This document shows, one piece after another, positions 17,271 through 25,435 of a DNA stretch of 64,000 nucleotides. Numbering within the stretch: position 1 is the first letter of the stretch; the number at the start of each line of letters is the position of its first letter. The position numbers and the translations under genes are program-made. The stretch comes from UBA1381 sp964399965 (GTDB taxonomy: Bacteria; Bacillota; Clostridia; UBA1381), in contig CAYNRX010000003.1 in NCBI GenBank assembly GCA_964399965.1, forward strand, positions 1 to 64,000, read 5' to 3'. The notes under the pieces were generated by a model, which worked only from the letters and a program-made list of their open reading frames with translations, made no database searches and was not told where the DNA came from.

Positions 17271-17326
17271 AATACCGTCTGTACCCGGGTGTACCAAAGT
17301 TCCCGGACACAGGCGGTATTTTTTTA
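17271..17326. terminator. Bidirectional terminator between pdxS and the convergent membrane gene
   Basis: AATACCGTCTGT (17271-17282) pairs with ACAGGCGGTATT (17309-17320) with one G-U, with an inner CCGGG/CCCGG stem, flanked by A and T runs. Confidence 0.85.
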
Positions 17327-17623
17327 TCTTATCACCATATCCGCCAAAAATACCGCCGCCACTATAAACACCGCAATATGCAACCAAAATACTAGCACCA
17401 GCGATCTGTCGCTGCCTTCTTCCGTCCAGCGCAATATGCTCTTCAAAAGCCCCAGGGCGATACCGCATATAACCAGCGGCGAAAAAAACGCCGCTATCAG
17501 CCAGCCCCGGGGATCATAGCTCATGATAAGCCCTAATATGAGCACAAAATACGCTGCTCCCGCTATGAGCGAAAACACAGTCGCATTGGCGCGCTTTTTC
17601 AAAAATCCGGCTATCCTCTTCAT
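17324..17623 (-). CDS. Small three-span membrane protein of unknown function
   Basis: A 99-residue protein with a basic N-terminus (MKRIAGFLKKRAN) and three hydrophobic segments at about residues 15-35, 42-62 and 76-97. I recognise no family. It begins 13 bp after the mgtE stop on the same strand, so it probably shares the mgtE transcript. A link to magnesium is only suggested by position. Confidence 0.7.
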   Translation of the reverse strand: MKRIAGFLKKRANATVFSLIAGAAYFVLILGLIMSYDPRGWLIAAFFSPLVICGIALGLLKSILRWTEEGSDRSLVLVFWLHIAVFIVAAVFLADMVIR

Positions 17624-17636
17624 TTGCTCCTCCTTC

Positions 17637-18992
17637 TTAAACAGCTATCTCAAATACCCGCATCGCTATCTGGAAATATATCCATACCGAACAGCTGTCA
17701 ACGATAGTGGTGATGAGCGGAGCGGCCATCAGGGCCGGATCAAGGTGCACCTTTTTAGCAGCCATAGGCAGTATGCAGCCTATCATTTTGGAAATGATTA
17801 CCGTACAAATAAGCGTGCCCGTCAGCACTCCGGCCAGCTGTATATCCCGGCCGTAGGACAGATATATCCGCACACCGTTTACGACCGCCAGCACGATACC
17901 CACTATCAGAGCGATACGCACCTCCTTGAAAATGACCTTGAAGAAATCCTTAAACTCTATCTCATCAAGTGCCAGCCCGCGTATTACCATCGTTGACGTC
18001 TGCGACCCGCAGTTACCGCCCGTATTCATCAGCATCGGTATAAAGGACACCAGAAGCGGTATCACCGCAAAGGCATTCTCGTACTTGGTTATCAGCATTC
18101 CCGTTATCGTGGAGGACAGCATGAGCACCAAAAGCCAGGGTATACGCTTTTTGGCATGTGCCCAGACGCTGGTGTGCAGGTATGAATCATCGCTGGGCAT
18201 TACGGCCGCCATTTTTTCGAAGTCCTCGGTATTTTCTTCCTGCATGACGTCCATCGCATCGTCAAAGGTGACGATACCTACCAGGCGGTTCTCGTTATCA
18301 ACGACCGGCAGGGCAATAAAGTCGTATTTGCCGAGCATTTTCGCCACCAGCTCCTTATCATCATGCGTTTTGACCGAGATAAGGTTGGTCTCCATTATAT
18401 CGCCTATAAGAGCCTCCTCCGGCGCAGTCAGAAGATCGCGCACGGACGCCATGCCGACCAGCTTGCGCTCATCAGTCGTCACATAGCAGGTATATATCGT
18501 CTCCTTGTTGACGCCCACGCGGCGGATACGCTTTATAGCTTCCGATGTCGTCATATCACGCCGCAGCGTCACGTATTCGGTCGTCATTATGCTGCCCGCG
18601 CTGTCCTCGGGATAACGGAGGATATCGTTGATTATCCGCCGCGATTCGGCGTCCGAATTTTGGATTATCCTCTTAACGACATTGGCCGGCATTTCCTCTA
18701 TTATATCCACCGTATCATCCATGAAGGTGTTTTCAAACACCTCCTGTATCTCCCTGTCGGTAAACACCTGCAAAAGATGCTTCTGCATTTCGGTGTTCAT
18801 ATAGGCAAACGTCTCCGCCGCCAGATCCTTGGGCAGTAGCCTGAACAGGAGCAGCAGGTTTTCACCGCCCTCCATTTCCTCGAACAGCTCCTCAAATTCC
18901 GCCGCCGCATCGGCCGGGTTCATGTTTTCCAGAAGCTCTCTAAGCTCCTGATATTTTTTCTCCTTTAAAAGTCTCTGTATCGTTTCCAGCAT
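17637..18992 (-). CDS. mgtE: Magnesium transporter MgtE
   Basis: A 451-residue protein with the full MgtE layout: N-terminal helical superfamily domain (LLEKMNPADAAAEFEELFEE-like), a CBS pair at about residues 135-255 (EYVTLRRDMTTSEAIKRI, VDNENRLVGIVTFDDAMDVM), a plug helix, then five membrane segments from about residue 285 with the pore signature PMLMNTGGNCGSQTSTMVIR. It mediates Mg2+ uptake with intracellular gating. A structured leader upstream may be a Mg2+-responsive switch. Confidence 0.96.
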   Translation of the reverse strand: MLETIQRLLKEKKYQELRELLENMNPADAAAEFEELFEEMEGGENLLLLFRLLPKDLAAETFAYMNTEMQKHLLQVFTDREIQEVFENTFMDDTVDIIEEMPANVVKRIIQNSDAESRRIINDILRYPEDSAGSIMTTEYVTLRRDMTTSEAIKRIRRVGVNKETIYTCYVTTDERKLVGMASVRDLLTAPEEALIGDIMETNLISVKTHDDKELVAKMLGKYDFIALPVVDNENRLVGIVTFDDAMDVMQEENTEDFEKMAAVMPSDDSYLHTSVWAHAKKRIPWLLVLMLSSTITGMLITKYENAFAVIPLLVSFIPMLMNTGGNCGSQTSTMVIRGLALDEIEFKDFFKVIFKEVRIALIVGIVLAVVNGVRIYLSYGRDIQLAGVLTGTLICTVIISKMIGCILPMAAKKVHLDPALMAAPLITTIVDSCSVWIYFQIAMRVFEIAV

Positions 18993-19047
18993 CGTATTTC
19001 CTCCTTAACTTTTTTATATCGTCAAGGCGAAAATCCGCCCCCGCAGT

Positions 19048-19141
19048 TATCCGGGAACCAAAAAAGCGAGGCTCCCGGATATTCTGTTTCCCGACGGCGG
19101 TTTATCGCCGCGTTTACCATCGTTATCCACGAAGCCTCACT
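19048..19141 (-). promoter_or_regulatory. Candidate M-box-like riboswitch/attenuator in the mgtE leader
   Basis: In minus-strand sense AGTGAGGCT (19133-19141) pairs with AGCCTCGCT (19065-19073), which is followed at once by U6. A competing perfect hairpin joins TATCCGGGA (19073-19081) to TCCCGGATA (19048-19056) and would break the first stem. Between them, GTGAGGCT, then AAACG-hairpin-CGCC, then GGG..AACAG recalls the core of the Mg2+-sensing M-box (ykoK leader), though the 3' part is shorter than the classic form. Position before mgtE supports the idea. Confidence 0.5.
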
Positions 19142-19158
19142 TCCTTTCATATTACAGA

Positions 19159-19190
19159 TAATTGCAAAACGCGACAGCGTTTTGCATTTG
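19159..19190. repeat. Palindromic intergenic element, short copy A
   Basis: GCAAAACGC (19164-19172), loop GACA and GCGTTTTGC (19177-19185) form a perfect stem preceded by GATAATT, the same left-end sequence as the elements at 27111 and 46279. It stands just 3' of wecB. Confidence 0.75.
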
Positions 19191-19198
19191 CCCGCATT

Positions 19199-20350
19199 TT
19201 ATACGCTGAAATCCTCCGGCCGCTTATCGCTTGCGCCAAACTCATAAAGTATCGCATCCGCTATCCTGACCGACGCTTCTCCATCGCCGTAGGGATTGGC
19301 CGCGTGCGCCATTTTCGCATACGCTTTAGGATCGTCCAAAAGCTCCTTGGCAAGCCGCACGATCTCCTCTTCATCCACTCCGGCTATCTTTACCGTTCCG
19401 GCCGCTACAGCCTCCGGCCGTTCCGTTTCCCGGCGCAGCACCAGCACGGGTTTTGCCAACGCCGGAGCCTCCTCCTGAATGCCGCCGGAATCGGTCATCA
19501 CCATGAAACTTCTGTCCATTGCATTATGCAGCTCGTCCACGGTTATGGGGTCTATCAGGTGTACCCGCTCGGTATCGCCGAGGATACCGAAAACCGTCTC
19601 TCTTACGGCCGGGTTCAAGTGCACCGGATATACCAGCTCCGTATCCTTGTACTCGCTAACGATGCGCTTTAGGGCGCGGCAAATGTTCTTGAGCGGCTCG
19701 CCGAGATTTTCCCGGCGGTGAGCTGTGACAATGATCACCCGGCGATCGTTAAAATCGATCTTCTCAAGAGCCGGATCGCTGAAGCGGTAATCCTTCTGCA
19801 CGGTCGTCTTGAGCGCGTCTATGACGGTATTGCCGGTAATGTAGATATTCCTGCCGTCCACATTTTCCTTTAAAAGGTTCTCCCGATTCTGCTTTGTGGG
19901 AGAGAAATGGAGGTCTGCGATACGCCCCGTAAGCTGGCGGTTCATCTCCTCCGGGAACGGCGAATATTTATCGTAAGTACGCAATCCCGCTTCTACGTGT
20001 CCGACCTTTATCTGGCGGTAGAATGCTGCCAGGGCGGCCACAAAGCTGGTAGAGGTGTCCCCGTGCACGAGGACGATATCCGGCTTTTCCTTTTCCAGGA
20101 CCTCATCCATACCCTCGAGCACCCTTGTAGTAATGCCCACCAAGGTCTGCCGGGTCTTCATTATATCAAGATCGTAGTCGGGCGTGAGCTTGAATATCTC
20201 CAGCACTTGGTCAAGCATCTGCCGGTGCTGCGCCGTAACGCAGACCTTAGTGTCTATCTCCGGCCGCTTTTTCAGCTCCAATGCCAGAGGAGCCATTTTG
20301 ATCGCCTCCGGCCTGGTGCCGAATACGACCATTACTTTTATCTTTTCCAT
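19199..20350 (-). CDS. wecB: UDP-N-acetylglucosamine 2-epimerase (non-hydrolysing)
   Basis: The start is ATG 20350 after GGAGG (MEKIKVMVVFGTRPEAIKMA); a longer reading overlaps the upstream gene and lacks a ribosome site. The 383-residue enzyme interconverts UDP-GlcNAc and UDP-ManNAc. Family motifs include VCVTAQHRQMLDQVLEIF, VLVHGDTSTSF, VGHVEAGLRT, TAHRRENLG and MTDSGGIQEEAP. With the upstream glycosyl-phosphate transferase it fits teichoic-acid or other wall-polymer linkage-unit synthesis. Confidence 0.95.
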   Translation of the reverse strand: MEKIKVMVVFGTRPEAIKMAPLALELKKRPEIDTKVCVTAQHRQMLDQVLEIFKLTPDYDLDIMKTRQTLVGITTRVLEGMDEVLEKEKPDIVLVHGDTSTSFVAALAAFYRQIKVGHVEAGLRTYDKYSPFPEEMNRQLTGRIADLHFSPTKQNRENLLKENVDGRNIYITGNTVIDALKTTVQKDYRFSDPALEKIDFNDRRVIIVTAHRRENLGEPLKNICRALKRIVSEYKDTELVYPVHLNPAVRETVFGILGDTERVHLIDPITVDELHNAMDRSFMVMTDSGGIQEEAPALAKPVLVLRRETERPEAVAAGTVKIAGVDEEEIVRLAKELLDDPKAYAKMAHAANPYGDGEASVRIADAILYEFGASDKRPEDFSV

Positions 20351-20372
20351 AAATTTTCCTCCATTCCGCCTT

Positions 20373-21449
20373 TTATTCCTCTGTATCATCGGTCTTATCT
20401 CTGGTGTCGGCATGTTGCTTGCCAAGCATACTGCCGATAATGAGAAGTATCAGTACGCATATCAAGAGCACCATCGCCCTAAGCGCTCCGCTCTCTGCCA
20501 AAAGCACCGCCGTTATACCCAGGACGCCGCTTATGGCGTAGAGTATGAACACGGTCTGCTTCTGTGAAAAGCCCATATCTATGAGACGGTGATGTAAATG
20601 CCCGCGGTCGGCTGTCATCGGGTTCTTGCCGGTCAAAACGCGCCTGAGCATAGCAAACAGAGCATCAAACATCGGCAGACCCAGGATCAACAGCGGCACC
20701 GCAAACGATATCACCGCATAGCTCTTAAACGCTCCCTGTATAGACAGCGTCGCCAGCATGAAACCGAGGAAGGTGGAGCCGGTATCACCCATGAATATCT
20801 GTGCCGGATTAAAATTAAACGGCAGGAAACCGAAGCAGGCTCCCATCAGGGCAATGCCCATTATCGCCACCGAGACCTCTCCCACCTGTATCGCTATGAA
20901 CACCAGCGACACGGTCATTATCGCCGACACTCCCGCCGCCAGGCCGTCAAGGCCGTCAATAAAGTTGACGGCGTTCGTTATCAGCACTATCCACACGACC
21001 GTCACCGCTATCGAAAGCCACCCCGGCAGCACCCAATAGGGGTTATCGCTGAAAATGTTGGGGTTAGTGAACACTTCTATCTTCAGGTCTCCGCCGATTA
21101 TCACTATCAACGATGCCGCTATCTGCACCACGAATTTGAGCTTGGCCGGCAGATCCCTGCAATCATCGATAACGCCCATCACCACTATCACCGCCGCCCC
21201 GCACAATACCGCTATCATCTGCCGCGACATCACCGGCGCAAAGCACAGGACCGCCACCGTAAAACCGAACACTATCGCCAGCCCGCCTATACGCGGTATC
21301 GGCTTTTTGTGCATACGTCTCTTATCCTTGGGCACGTCTATCGCGCCTATCTTAAAAGCCAGCCGCTTTACTATCGGCGTGGCCGCAAAGGAAAACACGA
21401 ACGATATGATAAAAGCGCATACCATATAAACTATCTGCTGTGTAGTCAT
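20373..21449 (-). CDS. tagO: Undecaprenyl-phosphate GlcNAc-1-phosphate transferase (MraY/WecA family)
   Basis: A 358-residue polytopic membrane enzyme with about ten hydrophobic segments. It has the family Asp motifs GVIDDCRDLPAK, VNFIDGLDGLAAG and FMGDTGSTFLGF, and the cytosolic His loop TADRGHLHHRLIDMG. It attaches GlcNAc-1-P to undecaprenyl phosphate, the first membrane step in wall teichoic acid or surface polysaccharide synthesis. It lies between trpS and wecB in the same orientation. TagO rather than WecA is chosen from the Gram-positive context. Confidence 0.92.
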   Translation of the reverse strand: MTTQQIVYMVCAFIISFVFSFAATPIVKRLAFKIGAIDVPKDKRRMHKKPIPRIGGLAIVFGFTVAVLCFAPVMSRQMIAVLCGAAVIVVMGVIDDCRDLPAKLKFVVQIAASLIVIIGGDLKIEVFTNPNIFSDNPYWVLPGWLSIAVTVVWIVLITNAVNFIDGLDGLAAGVSAIMTVSLVFIAIQVGEVSVAIMGIALMGACFGFLPFNFNPAQIFMGDTGSTFLGFMLATLSIQGAFKSYAVISFAVPLLILGLPMFDALFAMLRRVLTGKNPMTADRGHLHHRLIDMGFSQKQTVFILYAISGVLGITAVLLAESGALRAMVLLICVLILLIIGSMLGKQHADTRDKTDDTEE

Positions 21450-21459
21450 AAGCTCCTCC

Positions 21460-22464
21460 TTAGATCACAAAGCCAACCTTCTTCTGCACCTTTTTAAGCG
21501 TTTTTTCCGCTATATAGGAAGCCTTCTTTGCTCCCTGCTCACATATAGTCCTTAAGTATTCCTTATCCTTTAACAGCTCATCATACCTTGTGCGTATCGG
21601 CCTTATGCATTCCACTACCGCCTCGGCCAGATCAGCCTTGAAATCGCCATATCCGTGTCCGCGGTATTCCTCGGTTATCTCCTCCGGCGTCTTTCCGGTC
21701 ACGGACGAATATATCAGTATCAGATTATTCACTGCCGCCTTTGCCGGATCGCCCTCGCGGTATTCGATAACGCCCTCGGAATCGGTGACCGCGCTTTTTA
21801 TCTTCTTGGCGATAACGTTAAAATCATCCAGCATCGAAATATATGCCTTGGGATTGGCGTCTGACTTGGACATCTTCTTTTCCGGCTCCTGCAGGCTCAT
21901 TATCTTCGCCCCCGACTTGGGCATGAAACCCTCGGGTATCTTGAACACATCGCCGTAAACAGCGTTAAAGCGTCCCGCTATATCGCGGCATATCTCGATA
22001 TGCTGCATCTGATCCTTGCCCACCGGCACCAGGTCGGTCTGATACAAAAGAATATCGGCCGCCATCAGCACCGGATAGGTGAAAAGCCCCGCGTTTATGT
22101 TGTCGGCATGGCTTTTGGCCTTATCCTTAAACTGCGTCATCCTTTGCAGCTCGCCCATGTAGGTAAAACAGTTCAATATCCACGAAAGCTCCGCGTGCTG
22201 TCTTACCTGCGACTGGACAAAGAGAATATTCTTCTCCGGATCTATTCCGCAGGCGATATACAACGCCAAAAGCTCCAGCGTCCGCTTCCGCAGCTCCGCC
22301 GGCACCTGCCTTACGGTTATCGCGTGCATATCCATTATCGCGTACCGGCAGTCGTAGTCGTTCTGGAGCTCTACGAAATTCTTTATCGCCCCCAGGTAAT
22401 TCCCCAGGGTGATATTCCCCGACGGCTGCACGCCGCTGAATATGGTTTTTCTGTCCTCTTGCAT
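21460..22464 (-). CDS. trpS: Tryptophanyl-tRNA synthetase
   Basis: A 334-residue class I synthetase. The HIGH-like motif is in SGVQPSGNITLGNYLGA and the KMSKS loop is intact (KKMSKSDANPKAYI). The tryptophan pocket segment YPVLMAADILLYQTDLVPVG is present. It lies in the gltX-to-wecB run, 11 bp before tagO. No T-box is visible near it. Confidence 0.97.
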   Translation of the reverse strand: MQEDRKTIFSGVQPSGNITLGNYLGAIKNFVELQNDYDCRYAIMDMHAITVRQVPAELRKRTLELLALYIACGIDPEKNILFVQSQVRQHAELSWILNCFTYMGELQRMTQFKDKAKSHADNINAGLFTYPVLMAADILLYQTDLVPVGKDQMQHIEICRDIAGRFNAVYGDVFKIPEGFMPKSGAKIMSLQEPEKKMSKSDANPKAYISMLDDFNVIAKKIKSAVTDSEGVIEYREGDPAKAAVNNLILIYSSVTGKTPEEITEEYRGHGYGDFKADLAEAVVECIRPIRTRYDELLKDKEYLRTICEQGAKKASYIAEKTLKKVQKKVGFVI

Positions 22465-22500
22465 TGCTTATTCTCCTCTGTTATTTGTGGCGGAATCTCC

Positions 22501-23691
22501 TTATGCGAAATACTCGCTCAAGACCTCGCCCATGATCCTTATGCCCTTTTCTATCTTATCCGTACTCATAGAGGAGTAATTGAGCCTAAACATATTGCTT
22601 GGCGCCTCTATGTCTGTTGCGAAATTGTTTCCGGGGACAAACGCCACCTTCTTCTCTATGCATTTTTTGAGAAGCTCTGACACATCCGTCCCCTCGGGGC
22701 ATGAACACCAGATGAACAGTCCGCCCTCCGGCTCTGTCCACTTGACCGCCTCGGGGAAGCATTCCTTCATCGTATCGAGCATCAGCGTACATTTTTGGCG
22801 GTAAAGCTCGCGGCTCTTTTCTATGTATTTATCTATATCGTACTTCTTCATAAATTCCACAGCCATTATCTGGGTAATCATCGGCGTATGAACATCGTTG
22901 GCCTGCTTTACGACCTCAATGCGGTCGATAAGCTCATCATTGGCCACCGCATATCCCAGACGCATCCCGGGGGACAATATCTTCGAGAAGGATCCTACGT
23001 ATATCACCCTGTCCTCATTATCCATCGACTTTATTGTCGGCACGTCCTCGCCGGCAAAGCGCAGATCCCCGTATGGGTTATCTTCCAGGATAAGCACGTC
23101 ATACTTTGACGCCAGCGCAAGCATCCGTTTTCTCTTCTCAAGGCTCATCGTCGTGCCGGAAGGGTTCTGGAAAGTGGGTATCGTATATATCAGTTTAACA
23201 TCGTTATTTTTTAACACCTCTTCCAGAGCGTCTATGTCCATGCCGTCGCTCTCCACCGGAACGCCTATCATCTCCGCCTGGTAGGAGCGGATGGAATTAA
23301 GCGTGCCGACAAAGCTCGGAGCCTCTACCACGACCTTGTCCCCTTCGTTTATGAGCACCTTCAAGGCCAGGTCGATCGCCTGCTGGGCGCCGGTGGTGAT
23401 TATTATCTTATCGTTATCCTTTACCGAGTTGACCTTTTTCGCCCGCGACAAGGCGGCCTCCTTCATCGGCCCCCAGCCGTCGGTTGTGCCGTACTGCAAG
23501 GCAAGCGTGGGATTGGTCATGAGTATCTTACCCGCGATCTTTGACAGCTCCTCCGCCGGGAACAGCTCCGAGGCCGGATTGCCGCCCGCAAGGGAGATTA
23601 TTTCCGGATCGGCCATCATCTTGAACATTTCCCTTATCGCCGAAGCCTTCAGGGGCTTTACCCGCTCCGCCAGGTATTTTTGTGTTTGCAT
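22501..23691 (-). CDS. PLP-dependent aminotransferase, class I/II (2-aminoadipate/aromatic type)
   Basis: A 396-residue fold-type I enzyme like MocR-family aminotransferase domains but without a GntR DNA-binding part. Motifs: ISLAGGNPASELFP, LQYGTTDGWGPMKEA, the PLP-ring Asp in ILEDNPYGDLRF and the Schiff-base Lys in VGSFSKILSPGMRLGY. It is related to LysN 2-aminoadipate and multisubstrate branched-chain or aromatic transaminases. The substrate cannot be told from sequence. Confidence 0.88.
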   Translation of the reverse strand: MQTQKYLAERVKPLKASAIREMFKMMADPEIISLAGGNPASELFPAEELSKIAGKILMTNPTLALQYGTTDGWGPMKEAALSRAKKVNSVKDNDKIIITTGAQQAIDLALKVLINEGDKVVVEAPSFVGTLNSIRSYQAEMIGVPVESDGMDIDALEEVLKNNDVKLIYTIPTFQNPSGTTMSLEKRKRMLALASKYDVLILEDNPYGDLRFAGEDVPTIKSMDNEDRVIYVGSFSKILSPGMRLGYAVANDELIDRIEVVKQANDVHTPMITQIMAVEFMKKYDIDKYIEKSRELYRQKCTLMLDTMKECFPEAVKWTEPEGGLFIWCSCPEGTDVSELLKKCIEKKVAFVPGNNFATDIEAPSNMFRLNYSSMSTDKIEKGIRIMGEVLSEYFA

Positions 23692-23724
23692 TAAAATTCC
23701 TTCTTTCTCAAAAAATGTATATGC

Positions 23725-25410
23725 TTATTTCTTGCTTATCTTATCCCAAGAGCTTTTAAGAGCCACCGTTCTGTTGAATACCGGCCTCTCCGCCGTTGAA
23801 TCCCTGTCTACGCAGAAGTAGCCGTTCCTCATAAATTGGAAGCGGTCTCCCTCGCGAAGCTCCGTCATCCCGCTCTCCAGCTTACAGTTATCAAGCACAA
23901 CCTCCGACTCCGGGTTGATGTTATCGGTGAAATCGCCGGTCTTTGACTCATCGGAGGGATTTTCCACGTTGAACAGGCGGTCGTAAAGGCGCACCTCGGC
24001 AGTTTGGGCGTGAGCTGCGCTCACCCAGTGTATCGTCCCCTTTACCTTACGGCCGTCAGGCGACTGTCCGCCCTTTGATTCGGGGTCGTAGGTGCAGCGG
24101 ACAGCGGTGATATTACCGTCCTCATCCTTATCCACACCGGTACATTTTACGAAATACGCTCCCTTAAGACGTACCTCATTCCCCGGGAAAAGCCGGAAAT
24201 ACTTCTTCGGCGGCTCCTCCATGAAATCCTCCTGCTCGATATAAAGCTCACGGGAGAACTCCACCTTCCTCGTGCCCATCTCGGGATGATCGGGGTGATA
24301 TTCCTCCTCTATTTCTTCCACCTTATCCTGGGGATAGTTTTCTATTATCAGCTTCAAGGGGCGAAGCACGGCCATCACTCTTGGCGCGCTCTCATTAAGC
24401 TCCTCGCGCACACAGTGCTCCAAAAGCCCCAGATCAACAACGCTGTTGGCCTTAGCTACGCCTATCCTCTCGCAGAAATCGCGGATGGCGGCAGGGCTGT
24501 AGCCGCGGCGGCGCATACCGCACAGCGTGGACATACGCGGATCATCCCAGCCGTCAACTATCCCTTCTTTTACCAGACGCAGACATTTGCGTTTACTGGT
24601 GAGCGTATAGTTTAGGTTCAGACGGGCAAATTCTATCTGCCTTGACGGCTCCTCAAAGCCCAGCTCCTTTAAAAACCAGTCGTAGAGCGGGCGGTGATCC
24701 TCAAACTCCAGCGAGCACAACGAATGCGTAACTCCCTCCAGCGTATCGGAGATCGGATGGGCGAAATCGTACATCGGATATACGCACCACTTATCGCCGG
24801 TACGGTGATGGCTTGCGTGCACTATCCTGTATATGACCGGATCCCTCATGTTTAGATTGGGGGAGGCCATGTCTATCTTCGCCCTCAGTACCTTCTCCCC
24901 ATCGGCAAATTCACCGGCGGTCATGCGTCTGAACAGGTCGAGATTCTCCTCCACCGAACGGTCGCGGTAGGGGCTGTTTTTGCCCGGCTCCTTGAGCGTT
25001 CCCCGGTAGCTGCGTATCTCCTCCGCCGACAGGTCGCAGACGTAAGCCTTTCCCTGCTCTATCAGCTTCACGGCGCATTTGTGCAGGTCGTTAAAGTAGT
25101 CCGAGGCGTAGAGTACCTTGTCCCACTCAAAGCCGAGCCACTTTATATCCTCCATTATCGCCTCGACGTATTCTGTATCCTCCTTTGTGGGATTCGTATC
25201 GTCAAAGCGCAGGTTGCATTTGCCGCCGAACTCCTCGGCGATCCCGAAATCTATGCATATCGCCTTAGCGTGGCCGATATGCAGGTATCCGTTCGGCTCC
25301 GGGGGAAACCGCGTCTGCACATGTGTATATACCCGCTTCTCCAGATCGTCGGTCACCGCTTCCTGAATGAAATTCATGCTGCGGCGTTCGTCTTTTTCTT
25401 CAAACTCCAT
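23725..25410 (-). CDS. glnS: Glutaminyl-tRNA synthetase
   Basis: A 561-residue enzyme with the GlnRS HIGH motif RFPPEPNGYLHIGHAKA, LRFDDTNPTKEDTEYV, KMSKS-like TLTSKRKCLRLV and the two C-terminal anticodon-binding beta-barrels (PGNEVRLKGAYFVKC, DRFQFMRNGYFCVD). It charges tRNA-Gln directly. Many Firmicutes lack GlnRS and use GatCAB, so having it beside gltX is informative. The start at 25410 has AAGGA upstream. It is 26 bp downstream of gltX. Confidence 0.96.
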   Translation of the reverse strand: MEFEEKDERRSMNFIQEAVTDDLEKRVYTHVQTRFPPEPNGYLHIGHAKAICIDFGIAEEFGGKCNLRFDDTNPTKEDTEYVEAIMEDIKWLGFEWDKVLYASDYFNDLHKCAVKLIEQGKAYVCDLSAEEIRSYRGTLKEPGKNSPYRDRSVEENLDLFRRMTAGEFADGEKVLRAKIDMASPNLNMRDPVIYRIVHASHHRTGDKWCVYPMYDFAHPISDTLEGVTHSLCSLEFEDHRPLYDWFLKELGFEEPSRQIEFARLNLNYTLTSKRKCLRLVKEGIVDGWDDPRMSTLCGMRRRGYSPAAIRDFCERIGVAKANSVVDLGLLEHCVREELNESAPRVMAVLRPLKLIIENYPQDKVEEIEEEYHPDHPEMGTRKVEFSRELYIEQEDFMEEPPKKYFRLFPGNEVRLKGAYFVKCTGVDKDEDGNITAVRCTYDPESKGGQSPDGRKVKGTIHWVSAAHAQTAEVRLYDRLFNVENPSDESKTGDFTDNINPESEVVLDNCKLESGMTELREGDRFQFMRNGYFCVDRDSTAERPVFNRTVALKSSWDKISKK

Positions 25411-25435
25411 TTTTATCCATTCCTTTTCTTTATCG

